Shown: positions 34,052 through 43,743, numbered from the stretch's first letter. The stretch is 64,000 nt of DNA from Aneurinibacillus soli (GCF_002355375.1 NZ_AP017312.1:2559001-2623000); one strand, 5' to 3'. A program made the numbers and translations. Notes: a model not told the origin generated them from the letters alone.

Positions 34052-35238
34052 TGAACCACCACCTTTTGTCTGCGATAAAGAAGAACCAGTATCAATGTAA
34101 CGACACCAATAGAAGCCGCTGCTTCTAACATAACCTGATAAGAAAATTCGTCAGCAATCCATCCCATCACAAAAGCTCCCATAGACGTACCCAAATCTGC
34201 AGCAGCAATAAACCATCCGATGGCATAACCTCGGACATGCTCTGGAACGACAAAAGAAATGTAGGTCATGAGCGTCGGATACAGCAAAGATAGCGCTAAT
34301 CCGTTACATATCGCCGCGCCAAGCAGAACAGGCATGGAAAGAGACCCAGCGATTAGCGCGGGAGATACCGTAAAGCAGCCGATGAGGATAACAAGAAGCC
34401 ATTTCGGAAAAACCCCCGAGGAAGGGATATGTTTACGTCCAAAAAAACGGATGATAATTAACACAGCTGTTTCCGTCAAGAAATAAAGTGGAGCTGAATG
34501 CATCCCACGACTTTCCAGATATAATGGTAAAAATGTAGGCGCCACACTGAATACAATGGAAGCCAGCAGCATGATGAGCGAGGGAACGATCAATGTCCTG
34601 ACAGCCTTCCTTTTTCCCCCATCAGATGAATGAGCTGTACTCGTTTCTTCTTTTTTATGAAAACGATTGTTTAGTTTCCGGAATAAATGAGTTCCCATAA
34701 AAATATTACAAAAGCCCAATCCCGCAAAGATCAGAAACATTTCCGTCATCGAAACTTGATTTTTCATATATAAGACCAACGCAGGCACAAAAGTATACGG
34801 TAGCATCGATGCCAGAGACAGTAAAGATAGCCCCTGTCCCCGTACCTTGTCGGATAACAAATCAATGATGAGCAGATGGACGGTCATCGAAAAAAACGCC
34901 AATATCGCTCCCTGCAAAGCTCTCATGATGGCAAAAGTCCACAAATTTCCGACGGTATAGGTGACAAGCACCACCGCATTTAAAATGAGAGCAATCATAA
35001 AAATGTTTTTCGGGCCAAATCGATCCACAATAGAACCTGCCAGTGGACGTAGAAACATGGAGACAAACATGTATGCGCCCATAATGATACCAATTTCCGA
35101 GCGTCCAGCACCTAGACTTTGTGAAAAAAACGGCAGGGCAATAAGCAGCATATGATTGACCGCATAAAAGATAAACGCAACCGCGTACAGCCAAATGGCC
35201 CGATTAGAAAAAGGGTTTTCTTTTAATGAAGAGTTCAA
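34048..35238 (-). CDS. MFS exporter, CntE-like (opine metallophore efflux)
   Basis: A 396-residue, 12-helix MFS protein. Motif A-like GPKNIFMIALILN and typical features of CntE proteins (MGAYMFVSMFLRPLAGSIVD, LLYPTLMTYISFVVP, IAAADLGTSMGAFVMGWIAD) are visible. In staphylococci CntE exports staphylopine. It is embedded between the two ATPase genes with 4-bp ATGA overlaps on both sides, so it belongs to the same operon. The CntE assignment rests on remembered family features and on this gene order. Confidence 0.78.
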   Translation of the reverse strand: MNSSLKENPFSNRAIWLYAVAFIFYAVNHMLLIALPFFSQSLGAGRSEIGIIMGAYMFVSMFLRPLAGSIVDRFGPKNIFMIALILNAVVLVTYTVGNLWTFAIMRALQGAILAFFSMTVHLLIIDLLSDKVRGQGLSLLSLASMLPYTFVPALVLYMKNQVSMTEMFLIFAGLGFCNIFMGTHLFRKLNNRFHKKEETSTAHSSDGGKRKAVRTLIVPSLIMLLASIVFSVAPTFLPLYLESRGMHSAPLYFLTETAVLIIIRFFGRKHIPSSGVFPKWLLVILIGCFTVSPALIAGSLSMPVLLGAAICNGLALSLLYPTLMTYISFVVPEHVRGYAIGWFIAAADLGTSMGAFVMGWIADEFSYQVMLEAAASIGVVTLILVLLYRRQKVVVQ

Positions 35239-36062
35239 TTCGCTTTCGACTCCTGTTCGTTCCTGATACCAACCGTTAGTCTAGCATCCAATAATAATTT
35301 GGTATATTCGTGTTTTGGACTGGCAAATAGTTGATCCACTGGAGCGCTTTCTACGATTTGGCCATGCCTCATGACGGCCACTTCATCGGCTAGTTCGCCG
35401 ATAACGTTTAAATCATGAGAAACGAGCAAAAGCGCTGTTTTTCCTTGTGTTTTAATGGTTCGAAACGCCTCGATAACATTACGCCGGTTCACATTATCGA
35501 GAGCGGTTGTCGGTTCATCGGCAATCAAGAGAGACGGCTTCAGCAATGTGGATAGGGCAATCATCACTCGCTGCAGCATACCGCCGCTCAATTCAAAGGG
35601 ATATTGTCTAAATACCCTTTCCGGATCAGGCAGATTCATTTGCTTCAAACAATCGATCGCTTTTTCTTTCGCCTGTTTTCGTGACAAGTCTGTATGTGTA
35701 CGTATGGTTTCAATGAATTGCCTTCCAATAGTCAAGACAGGATTAAAAGCGGTCATCGGATTTTGCAGAATTAACGATAATTCCCGGCCGCGAATCCGAC
35801 GTATTTGTCCTTCATTCATATCCATCAGTTCACGTCCTTGAAGACGGATGCTGCCATGCACAATGCTCGCAGAACGATGCAGCAGTTGAAGAATCGCCAG
35901 ACAAGTCATGGATTTTCCACATCCGCTCTCTCCTACAATGCCCAAGACTTTTCCCGCCTCTATTCGAAACGACACATTCCGTACCGCTTGTACCATGCCC
36001 CGATCCGTTTGAATTTGTACGTACAATCCATTTACATCAAGTACGGTGTCCCTTCCGTTCAT
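35235..36062 (-). CDS. ABC transporter ATP-binding subunit, CntD/NikD-like
   Basis: A 275-residue ATPase: Walker A GESGCGKS (44-51), Q-loop LILQNPMTAFNPV, signature LSGGM (158-162), Walker B LLIADEP (178-184), H-loop VSHDL. It overlaps the permease gene before it and the MFS gene after it by four bases each. The C-terminal extension found in dipeptide ATPases is shortened. Confidence 0.9.
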   Translation of the reverse strand: MNGRDTVLDVNGLYVQIQTDRGMVQAVRNVSFRIEAGKVLGIVGESGCGKSMTCLAILQLLHRSASIVHGSIRLQGRELMDMNEGQIRRIRGRELSLILQNPMTAFNPVLTIGRQFIETIRTHTDLSRKQAKEKAIDCLKQMNLPDPERVFRQYPFELSGGMLQRVMIALSTLLKPSLLIADEPTTALDNVNRRNVIEAFRTIKTQGKTALLLVSHDLNVIGELADEVAVMRHGQIVESAPVDQLFASPKHEYTKLLLDARLTVGIRNEQESKAN

Positions 36063-36943
36063 CGCGTTCCTCCTACCTTTTGTTCACTTACTCTTCCAAT
36101 TTTTCGTATGGATTTCGTTAGTCCTTTCCTTTCACCTAGCGTTTCACCCAATATATTAAGCAACGCCACCATACAAAAAATCATCAGACCAGGCACGATC
36201 ATCAATCTCGGATGACTGCGTAAGAACGATTTGCCTTCATTAATCATTGCTCCCCATTCAGGCGTTGGGGATTGTACACCAAGCCCGATAAATGACAAGG
36301 CAGAAATGTCCATAATCACCCAGCCAATTTCCAACGTCACGACAATGAACAGAGAAGGAAGCAGATTCGGAATGATGTGGCGAAGCATCATACGGAAAGG
36401 TGATGTACCACATATCCGAGCAGCCACGATATAATTCTGCTGTTTAAGGTTAGATACGATACCGCGAATGAATCGTGCATAGTAAACGGACTGGACGATG
36501 ATTAAGGCGAGCGCCATCTGCTTCCATCCCGCTCCCCAAATCGCAATCAAACTAATCGCCAGAATAAGGGCAGGAAACGCGAGAACCGCATCGCATCCCC
36601 GCATGATGATACTATCGATCTTTCCTCCTGCATAGCCCGCGAGGCAGCCAATAACAAGTCCGAGTACCACGCAGGAGCATACAATAAGCAGAGCGAGACT
36701 CAACGATACTTGCGTTCCATATAACAGACGAGAAAGTATGCAGCGGCCCAACTGATCTGTACCTAACGGAAATTGAGCGGAAGGGCCCTCCAATTTGTGC
36801 GATAAATCAACAAGAACCGGATCATTTGGGGCAAGGATCGGAGCAAGAAGCCCGGCTAGCACAATCGCCGATAACAGCAGAACGCAAATGACAATGATCC
36901 GTTGACGACCTGCCACCAAAAAAATTTGTCGAATGCTATCCAA
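36059..36943 (-). CDS. ABC transporter permease, CntC/NikC-like
   Basis: A 294-residue permease with six helices and the EAA-type loop ARICGTSPFRMMLRHIIPNL. The N-terminal region LLAPILAPNDPVLVDL and FPLGTDQLGRCILSRLLYGT are typical of DppC/NikC. TTG start at 36943 with GGGGGAG upstream, 3 bases after the previous stop codon region. Confidence 0.9.
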   Translation of the reverse strand: MDSIRQIFLVAGRQRIIVICVLLLSAIVLAGLLAPILAPNDPVLVDLSHKLEGPSAQFPLGTDQLGRCILSRLLYGTQVSLSLALLIVCSCVVLGLVIGCLAGYAGGKIDSIIMRGCDAVLAFPALILAISLIAIWGAGWKQMALALIIVQSVYYARFIRGIVSNLKQQNYIVAARICGTSPFRMMLRHIIPNLLPSLFIVVTLEIGWVIMDISALSFIGLGVQSPTPEWGAMINEGKSFLRSHPRLMIVPGLMIFCMVALLNILGETLGERKGLTKSIRKIGRVSEQKVGGTR

Positions 36944-36946
36944 TGA

Positions 36947-37900
36947 CTACTCCCCCTTTCCCGTCTCTTGCGTCAAACGCGGATCTAAATAGGCTTGGAT
37001 CACATCTGCCGCCAAATTCCCCAATACAAATACCACGACCGTGATAAAAATAAAACTTTGAATAACCGGGTAATCCCGGTGATAGACCGACTCGAGAAAA
37101 AAAACGCCGATCCCTGGCATGGAAAAAATTTGTTCCACGATTACCGTGCCCGCAAACAGTTTCCCTAAATTCATGCCCGCGGCGGTAACAACCGGACGTA
37201 TAGCATGGCGAAGCACATGACGCCCCACTACAGTGAATGTTCCAATTCCTCTCGCTCTGGCATACAAAACAAACGGCTCATCCAGGCTTTCCAGCAAACC
37301 CGTCCTCAATAACCGGGAATACGTGGCGATCAACGCAAACGCCAGTGTGACAGAGGGAAGAACAAAATGCAGCCAAGAGTCGGCCCCTTGCAGCGGAAAC
37401 CAATTCAGCTTCACCGATAGAAAATAAATCAACAAGTAGGCAAGCCAAAACTGCGGTACAGATGCCCCAAGAAAAGCTAATAATCGGCAGACATGATCAA
37501 TGAGATGGTTTTTGCGAAGCGCAGCCGCAATACCAAGCGGAATACTGATGATAATGGCAATGGCCAGACTTAGCAAAGCCAATGTGGCTGTCACAGGGAG
37601 TCTAGCAACTAGCTCACGAGAAACTGACAATTTGCTAAAAAAGGAGGTACCGAAGTCCAATCGACATAGTTGCCATAACCAGTGTCCATATTGCGGCCAA
37701 AAAGGCCGATCCAGTCCTAATTGAGCACGTACAGCGTTTATCGTTTGTTCCGTTGGAATGATATTAGAGACAGACAAATACGCTTTTGCAGGGTCTACCG
37801 GTGTCAGACGTAAAAGCAAAAAGGAAACGAATGTAGCCCCCAAAAGAACGGGGGCCATAATGGCGAATCTTTTCAATATATAAAACAACATTTGCATCAT
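36947..37900 (-). CDS. ABC transporter permease, CntB/NikB-like
   Basis: A 317-residue permease with the DppB/NikB N-terminus (YILKRFAIMAPVLLGATFVS), RLTPVDPAK, and the EAA-type loop RARGIGTFTVVGRHVLRHAI. It forms the channel with the CntC-like partner. It follows the binding-protein gene by 14 bases. Confidence 0.9.
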   Translation of the reverse strand: MMQMLFYILKRFAIMAPVLLGATFVSFLLLRLTPVDPAKAYLSVSNIIPTEQTINAVRAQLGLDRPFWPQYGHWLWQLCRLDFGTSFFSKLSVSRELVARLPVTATLALLSLAIAIIISIPLGIAAALRKNHLIDHVCRLLAFLGASVPQFWLAYLLIYFLSVKLNWFPLQGADSWLHFVLPSVTLAFALIATYSRLLRTGLLESLDEPFVLYARARGIGTFTVVGRHVLRHAIRPVVTAAGMNLGKLFAGTVIVEQIFSMPGIGVFFLESVYHRDYPVIQSFIFITVVVFVLGNLAADVIQAYLDPRLTQETGKGE

Positions 37901-37914
37901 AGTAACACCTTGTT

Positions 37915-39555
37915 TTATTTTTGAATATCCAACATGCTAAATGGCGTTTCATCACGGTGAGCTGGGAACTTCAAGCCCTTCACATATTTCGGATACACCG
38001 CAATATTGGTCAAATAGGAAATCGGCAAATATACGGCCTGCTCATGCAGTGTTGTAAATATAGAGGTGTACAGCTTCTGCCGTTCTTTTTCATCGACCGT
38101 CAGCAGAACATCTTTCATCTGTTGATGAAGCTTGTCTTTCATCGGAAGTCCCTGCTGCGATTCGAAAATGCCGTAACCTTTCTCGTAGTTTGTCGATACA
38201 AACGAATGGGGGTCATATGGCGCTCCATATGTATTCCAGAAAAGTAAATCAAAATCCGCACTTTCCATCCGTTTGTTGCGAAGTTCTCTTTCCACCCCAG
38301 TTGTTTTGAGTGAAACACCGATTTGTTTTAAATCGGATTGAATTGCAGCCGCCATTGGCTTTTCAATCTGATCTGGTCCCATGTAAACTAGTTCGATTTC
38401 AAGTGGTTTTCCGTTTTTCTCGCGAACTGTCTTCCCAGCCGGAAGTGTCCATCCTGCTTTATCCAATAAAGCTTTTGCCTCTTCTACATTATAATCGTAT
38501 GGCTTCAGACCAACATTCGCATAAGGAAAGTTACTGGATATAATTGTATCAGCAACTTTCTCGACGCCATTGGTCACCCCGTCCACCAACGCTCTCTTAT
38601 TCACAGCATGCTGCAGAGCCAGACGAACATTCAAATCGGCAAATGGCCCCTTCGCCGTGTTAACAATTAGCGCGCGACTAGCCACAGGATTGGATACAGA
38701 AGTTTCAAATTTACCGGAATCTCTCAGATTCACAAACGAATCCAGACTAATGACACCCTCACCATATATCAGATCAATATCGCCCTTCTCCAAAGCAAGC
38801 ACTCTAGCCTCTCCGTCCGGAATTACTTTAACGACGAGCTTGTTGATTTTTGGCTTTGTTCCCCAATAATTTTCATTTCGGGTAAACACAGCGATTTTGT
38901 CTTTTTTATATTCTGACAGCACCCATGGTCCGGTAGTAATTGGCTTTTTGATGCCCTTGGCCGTATCTCCGTCGGCCGGGAAGCCCGCAGCTCCCAGGAA
39001 ACGCAGAGGGCGTACAACCGCAAATTCTTGAAGTGCCGGGTAATAACGGTTTTTCAACGTTACTTTAAACGTATGAGCATCGACCACTTCCGTCTTGTCG
39101 ATCTGGCTGATCAATCCAAGCCAACTATGCATGTTTCGGTTGGCAAGAATGGTGTGAAAGTTTTTCTGCACGACATTAGCATCAAAATCAGAGCCATCTG
39201 TAAATTTCACATTTTTCCGTAAATGAAAGGTATAAACCTTACCATCTTGCGAAATATCCCATGACTCCGCCAAACGAGGCACCAGTTTCCCGCCTTCTCC
39301 ATAGTCAATAAGAGGCTCATAATACATCCCTTGGGCAAAAAATTCATTCGGTGTATATTCATGCGGGTTTAGCGGCCCGATATCTTTTGGCCAGGAGATG
39401 GTCAAAGTCTTTTCTGTAGAAGCTGGTGTTTGTCCTTCTGACTTCACTGATGATTCTGTATTTTTATTCAAGTCAGTCTTGCATCCTGCAAGGATAACAG
39501 GTAAGAGAAGTACAAAAATAAATGAAATATACAGTCCTTTAAATTTGCGAAACAT
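37915..39555 (-). CDS. Substrate-binding lipoprotein, CntA/NikA-like
   Basis: A 546-residue lipoprotein. The signal peptide ends in the lipobox LAGC (C24 or C25). The SBP_bac_5 fold is clear: NPHEYTPNEFFAQGMYYEPL, LAESWDISQDGKVYTFHLRK, and the NikA/CntA-type region ADFDLLFWNTYGAPYDPHSF. Family members bind nickel, cobalt or zinc complexed to histidine or to opine metallophores. First gene of a six-gene operon preceded by a Fur-type box. Confidence 0.88.
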   Translation of the reverse strand: MFRKFKGLYISFIFVLLLPVILAGCKTDLNKNTESSVKSEGQTPASTEKTLTISWPKDIGPLNPHEYTPNEFFAQGMYYEPLIDYGEGGKLVPRLAESWDISQDGKVYTFHLRKNVKFTDGSDFDANVVQKNFHTILANRNMHSWLGLISQIDKTEVVDAHTFKVTLKNRYYPALQEFAVVRPLRFLGAAGFPADGDTAKGIKKPITTGPWVLSEYKKDKIAVFTRNENYWGTKPKINKLVVKVIPDGEARVLALEKGDIDLIYGEGVISLDSFVNLRDSGKFETSVSNPVASRALIVNTAKGPFADLNVRLALQHAVNKRALVDGVTNGVEKVADTIISSNFPYANVGLKPYDYNVEEAKALLDKAGWTLPAGKTVREKNGKPLEIELVYMGPDQIEKPMAAAIQSDLKQIGVSLKTTGVERELRNKRMESADFDLLFWNTYGAPYDPHSFVSTNYEKGYGIFESQQGLPMKDKLHQQMKDVLLTVDEKERQKLYTSIFTTLHEQAVYLPISYLTNIAVYPKYVKGLKFPAHRDETPFSMLDIQK

Positions 39556-39745
39556 AATCGTTTGGCCCCCTAATTATCTCAACATGTTGCTTTCTTTTTC
39601 TACTTTATTCTCTTCCTACAACGGTCTGACAATAAATCAGAAGCATGCATAGAACCAATAGAGCGCATCTGTTGAGCTTCTTTTCACAGTGTTTCCTATA
39701 GACTCCGCCTCTTTAGTCTTCATCTCCTCTCCATCATTTTCTATA

Positions 39746-39783
39746 TGATAACGATTATCATGATCGATGATCATTCTATTATA
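39746..39783 (-). promoter_or_regulatory. Fur-type box and -10 element of the metallophore transport operon
   Basis: TGATAACGATTATCA (39746-39760) matches the Bacillus 7-1-7 Fur palindrome (TGATAAT-N-ATTATCA) in all but one arm base. On the minus strand a TATAAT (39783-39778) lies just upstream, placing the box over the start region. A second partial motif, ATCGATGATCAT, adjoins it. Confidence 0.75.
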
Positions 39784-39927
39784 TATACCTTAAAAAGACA
39801 ACTATTATTTTAAAAACTTAATTCGTAATTGTTAAATAATAATAAATGCTGACTAAATCCTTTTAATAAGAACTTCCCATACTCACGATGAAATATGTAA
39901 TTGAGATAAGAAAATTAATACATTGCA

Positions 39928-39987
39928 TTGACAAAACATATAGGTCAGGATAAAATTTACCTGGTTATATCTTGATAAGAATTATCA
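39928..39987 (+). promoter_or_regulatory. Promoter and Fur-type box of the FTR1 gene
   Basis: TTGACA (39928-39933) and TAAAAT (39951-39956) are 17 bases apart. TGATAAGAATTATCA (39973-39987) again fits the 7-1-7 Fur palindrome with a single mismatch and lies just downstream of the expected start point. Confidence 0.82.
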
Positions 39988-40016
39988 ATATCATTTTCAT
40001 ATTGGAGGAGAACTCA

Positions 40017-40982
40017 TTGGTGAAGAAAATATTTAATCTCAAAACAATACTTATATCTGTTGCCTTGCTTATATTAATAGGTGTCTTACTATGGCAAGGA
40101 ATTTTCTATCACGGAAGTCCTGACCCTACTGCCAAAGGTTTAACGCCTGGCGCTGCTGTGTTAAATACAGCGATTTTGGTCTTTCGTGAAGGGTTAGAAG
40201 CTATTTTAGTATTAGCTGCCATTATCTCCGGTTTAGTTCGTAAGAAACAAGATAACTATTGGAAGCCGATCTCTGCGGGAGCAGGAGTATCTTTCTTAGC
40301 TGTAATTGCTACTTGGTTTATTGTAGTAGCCATTATTTCCTCTGTGAATGCATCAGAGCTCAATATTCAAGCTGCAACAGGAACTCTAGCTGTAGTCGTT
40401 CTATTAATTATTATGAACTGGTTTTTTCACAAGATTTACTGGCAAGGTTGGATTAACCTTCATAATCGAAAAAAGAAAAAGTTAATGGAAAATCAAAACG
40501 AGAATATCCAGAACAGCACATTCTGGTCCCTTTTTGTACTGGGTCTTACATCCATTTATCGTGAAGGGTTTGAAATCGTTCTTTTTCTTCAAGATCTACG
40601 ATTAAAAGTTGGTTCTGGTGTTGTATTACAAGGAGCATTGATCGGGTTAGCTTTAACACTCATCGTGGGCGTTCTTACCTTTTTAGCTCAACGCCGTCTT
40701 CCTTATAAGAAAATGTTAGTATTTACAGGCGTTCTCTTAGTGGTTGTTTTAGCTGTAATGGTGGGAGAAACCGTACAAGAGATGCAATTAGCAGGATGGA
40801 TTAGCACGACTACGATTAATATTTATATCCCTGATTGGATGGGTGTTTGGTTCTGCTTATTCCCAACAGTAGAAACGTTATCATCTCAAGTTTTAGCTGT
40901 TATCTATGTATTGGGTTCTTATTTTGCTGCCCAGTACGTAACAAAACGGAAAGCAAATAAACAACTGAGTCAAACAGCTTAA
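40017..40982 (+). CDS. FTR1-family iron permease
   Basis: About 321 residues, seven hydrophobic helices, and both REXXE-type iron motifs: FREGLEAILVL and YREGFEIVLFL. FTR1/EfeU proteins import iron across the membrane. The start is TTG 40017 or GTG 40020 after GGAGGAG (40004-40010); the ATG at 39972 falls inside the operator. No EfeO or EfeB gene follows, so the periplasm-facing partners are missing here or lie elsewhere. Fur control fits iron uptake. Confidence 0.9.
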   Translation: MVKKIFNLKTILISVALLILIGVLLWQGIFYHGSPDPTAKGLTPGAAVLNTAILVFREGLEAILVLAAIISGLVRKKQDNYWKPISAGAGVSFLAVIATWFIVVAIISSVNASELNIQAATGTLAVVVLLIIMNWFFHKIYWQGWINLHNRKKKKLMENQNENIQNSTFWSLFVLGLTSIYREGFEIVLFLQDLRLKVGSGVVLQGALIGLALTLIVGVLTFLAQRRLPYKKMLVFTGVLLVVVLAVMVGETVQEMQLAGWISTTTINIYIPDWMGVWFCLFPTVETLSSQVLAVIYVLGSYFAAQYVTKRKANKQLSQTA

Positions 40983-41178
40983 TTCGAACAAAAAAGCAAA
41001 CGGTTATGTTAATTAATTCTATTAATGTAAACTAACGAATTAGCAGACTAATGGATTGGTGTGCTTTTTCCATCGAATGACTTACTATCCTACAGATGAA
41101 ATAGACTCTCGTTTCTTCCCATCTATATATTCAACAATGTGTAGGGGTTGCTCACAGAACGCTCTAATTTTTCACATA

Positions 41179-41225
41179 GAAAAAGCCGATTTCCATGTAC
41201 GCTAAGGAAAATCGGCTTTTCTTTA
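41179..41225 (+). terminator. Terminator downstream of the FTR1 gene
   Basis: AAAAGCCGATTTCC pairs with GGAAAATCGGCTTTT (one bulge), flanked by A- and T-runs. It may also serve the convergent Fic gene. Confidence 0.8.
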
Positions 41226-41267
41226 CATTCGTTTTGATTTAGATTAGAAGGCCCGTGTAGTTTCTAA

Positions 41268-42008
41268 CTATTCTACTGCACTTATATATTGGTACAGGCT
41301 CTCCTCAACAACTTGAGCTACAAGTGCGATAAAATCATCGATGTTATTTTCCACACTCGCTTTTTCAAGTGCTTGATAATAAGCGATTCGTTTTTCAGGA
41401 TCAGCCTTAATAATCGTCGGAGGATATCGATACGACATTAAAATAAAATTCATAAGCAAACGCGCCGTTCGTCCATTTCCATCGGCAAAAGGATGAACGT
41501 ATGCAAACTTGAAATGAAGCCGAGTTGCCAGTTCAACCGGATGCAGCCTGTCCTTTTGTTCGTAATACCAGGATACAAGTTCCTGCATATCTTCGGGTAC
41601 CTTCAAGAAATGGGGAGGAAGGTGCTGACTACCAGAAATTCGCACATTAATTTTTCTATACTGGCCTGCGTTTTGATTATCAATGCCTTTTAGCACTAAA
41701 TAATGAATATCTTTTAGTACCCGTTCATCCAATTCTGTCTGTTTGGTTGCCAATGTTTTTACATACTCGATCGCTTCTGCATGGTTGATCACTTCAAAAT
41801 GCTCGCGAAGCTTTTTGCCACCAATCGTAAGGCCTTCCTCTAACACGATTTTTGTTTCGACTAACGACAGCGTATTGCCTTCAATCGCGTTGGAATGATA
41901 CGTCCACTCTACGCGATATACATCTTCTAGGTTTCGTACAGCTTCCGACGGCAGTGGACGCAGCGAGTCTAACTTGCTTTTTAGTACATCAATATGTGAA
42001 AAGTCCAT
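41268..42008 (-). CDS. Fic-domain protein, class II (self-inhibited AMPylator type)
   Basis: A 246-residue protein with the complete Fic motif HPFADGNGR at 172-180, so AMP transfer activity is expected. An inhibitory helix motif SNAIEGN at 39-45 precedes the Fic domain, as in class II Fic proteins, where its glutamate blocks ATP binding. Start at 42008 because GGGGGAG is well spaced; the ATG at 42023 would overlap it. Transcribed alone; the target is unknown. Confidence 0.9.
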   Translation of the reverse strand: MDFSHIDVLKSKLDSLRPLPSEAVRNLEDVYRVEWTYHSNAIEGNTLSLVETKIVLEEGLTIGGKKLREHFEVINHAEAIEYVKTLATKQTELDERVLKDIHYLVLKGIDNQNAGQYRKINVRISGSQHLPPHFLKVPEDMQELVSWYYEQKDRLHPVELATRLHFKFAYVHPFADGNGRTARLLMNFILMSYRYPPTIIKADPEKRIAYYQALEKASVENNIDDFIALVAQVVEESLYQYISAVE

Positions 42009-42045
42009 CGTTATCTCCCCCATTCATATGAAACAGAAAGTCGGT

Positions 42046-43131
42046 TCAGCAATATTTGCGCATAATTGTTTCGACCGGCCCTCGCTTCAGCCACTTTCTC
42101 CATATATGCGAGAAGATAATCGCCAATACGAAGAAACAGCAGCTGTACGCGAGTGCAAATGATATTTGCCCGTTCTCCAGGTAGTTGACCGCTTCAAGAA
42201 CGCCCAATCCGATGATGATATGTCCGATATAATGGGATAACGAGAGCTGACCAGTATGGATGATCGCCTTCGTCAGACCGGACTTCTCCCACTTGTCCAC
42301 GATATACAAACTTAGGGCAATGACGAAAAGGGCGAAACATATGCCGGACAAAACATATAGCATGCCGGGCGGCATCGGCTTAGTCCCGAATAGGTAATGA
42401 GTCGCTTCCTTGTCCAGTATCGATGACGTCCCTCGGATTAGAGCATAGGAAATTGTCTCAAATACAGTCGTCCCGATTGCACCGAACAGCAGAAGTTTCA
42501 TCCGATTTTCCCTGTTTAACCATCGCTTGCGGCCGATCCACAATCCAATCAAGAAAAAGCACAGCCAGGGGAAAATCGGGTGAAAACCGTTGAACAGGAG
42601 ATTACGCACGAATCCGTCGATCGTCCAGAAGCCCGAATATTCATGGAATGTGGCATTCCATCCTTTGCTGTAGTCGAACAAGAGCAGAAACAGCTGCGAC
42701 AAAATCAGCACGACTCCGAACAAAACGATGAGCAACCGATCCGCAACAGTAAGCAATGCGGCCGCAACGAGCATAAACACGGCGTAATAATGCAAAATAT
42801 CCGCATTCCAGCCGAATAGCAGCAGCATGAGCCCGGCCAAGAATAGAAATACCGCTCTTCGGTACAAGCTGTTCCGACTTTGCCGTAGCGCGTCCCGTTC
42901 CATCGAGCTTCTCGCCTTGGCGGTCATGAGCGATACACCGATACCGGCCAGCACCACGAACAAGGCGGACGCTCTCCCTTCGAACAGGCCGGCGATCGCT
43001 TGCAGCCATTCAGCGCCGCCGCTTTGCGCTTGCATTGCCAACTTGTAGTTTACAATAATCATACCGAAGATCGCCCATGCTCTCGCGTAGTCAAGAGCCG
43101 TGATACGTTGTGTTTGTGTCAATTGATTCAT
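42046..43131 (-). CDS. DUF418/acyltransferase-like membrane protein
   Basis: A 361-residue protein with about ten helices. RITALDYARAWAIFGMIIVN at the N-terminus and SLSHYIGHIIIGLGVLEAV near the C-terminus fit the DUF418 and heparan-alpha-glucosaminide acyltransferase-like group. The DNA is visibly richer in G+C than its neighbours, suggesting recent transfer with the TetR gene that precedes it by three bases. Substrate unknown. Confidence 0.82.
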   Translation of the reverse strand: MNQLTQTQRITALDYARAWAIFGMIIVNYKLAMQAQSGGAEWLQAIAGLFEGRASALFVVLAGIGVSLMTAKARSSMERDALRQSRNSLYRRAVFLFLAGLMLLLFGWNADILHYYAVFMLVAAALLTVADRLLIVLFGVVLILSQLFLLLFDYSKGWNATFHEYSGFWTIDGFVRNLLFNGFHPIFPWLCFFLIGLWIGRKRWLNRENRMKLLLFGAIGTTVFETISYALIRGTSSILDKEATHYLFGTKPMPPGMLYVLSGICFALFVIALSLYIVDKWEKSGLTKAIIHTGQLSLSHYIGHIIIGLGVLEAVNYLENGQISFALAYSCCFFVLAIIFSHIWRKWLKRGPVETIMRKYC

Positions 43132-43134
43132 CCT

Positions 43135-43722
43135 CTATTCACCCCTAACGATAGATTTAACCGTTTTAGCCCAAATCTTGTCATAGCGACATTGAAAGCC
43201 ATAGGTCATAAAATTATCTATGCCGTCGATAATCATCGTCAGCATTTGGGCATGAGCCAGCGTATCCCCGTCCTTGACTACCCTGAGCGAAACGCCGTGC
43301 CGCAGCAGCTCGTGGAATCCCGTTGTGAATCCGTCCAAACTTTCAATCAGCTTCTGCATATACTTCGGATTCCGATAGCCCAGCGCTTGATATTGATGCA
43401 TGATGCGTGAATAATACTCGTCTTCCGTCTGGCTTTGAATGATGCTTAGCCCGTCTACAATGAGCTTTTCCTCGAAATTGTCCTTCGAATATTGCTCGAT
43501 GCTGAAGAAGTTGGCAAATGTGATGCTTTTGCAAATTTCATCAAAAAGCACATCGATGATCGCTTCTTTCGATTTAAAGTGATAATACAGTGCGGGCTTT
43601 GAGATACCGATCTCCTTGGCGATTATCGCCATACTCGTTTTGTCAAAACCATGCTCGGCGAACAGGCGGTAAGCCGTCTCCAATATGGCTTCGTACGTCG
43701 TCGACGTCGTTGATGTTTTCAT
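43135..43722 (-). CDS. TetR/AcrR-family regulator
   Basis: A 195-residue regulator with a standard N-terminal HTH (AILETAYRLFAEHGFDKTSM, KPALYYHFKSKEAIIDVLF) and a divergent ligand-binding domain. First gene of a two-gene operon with the DUF418 protein. A palindrome of TetR type lies 22 bases before its start, indicating autoregulation. Ribosome site GAGAGAGG. Confidence 0.92.
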   Translation of the reverse strand: MKTSTTSTTYEAILETAYRLFAEHGFDKTSMAIIAKEIGISKPALYYHFKSKEAIIDVLFDEICKSITFANFFSIEQYSKDNFEEKLIVDGLSIIQSQTEDEYYSRIMHQYQALGYRNPKYMQKLIESLDGFTTGFHELLRHGVSLRVVKDGDTLAHAQMLTMIIDGIDNFMTYGFQCRYDKIWAKTVKSIVRGE

Positions 43723-43743
43723 GCTATAGCCTCTCTCCTCTAA

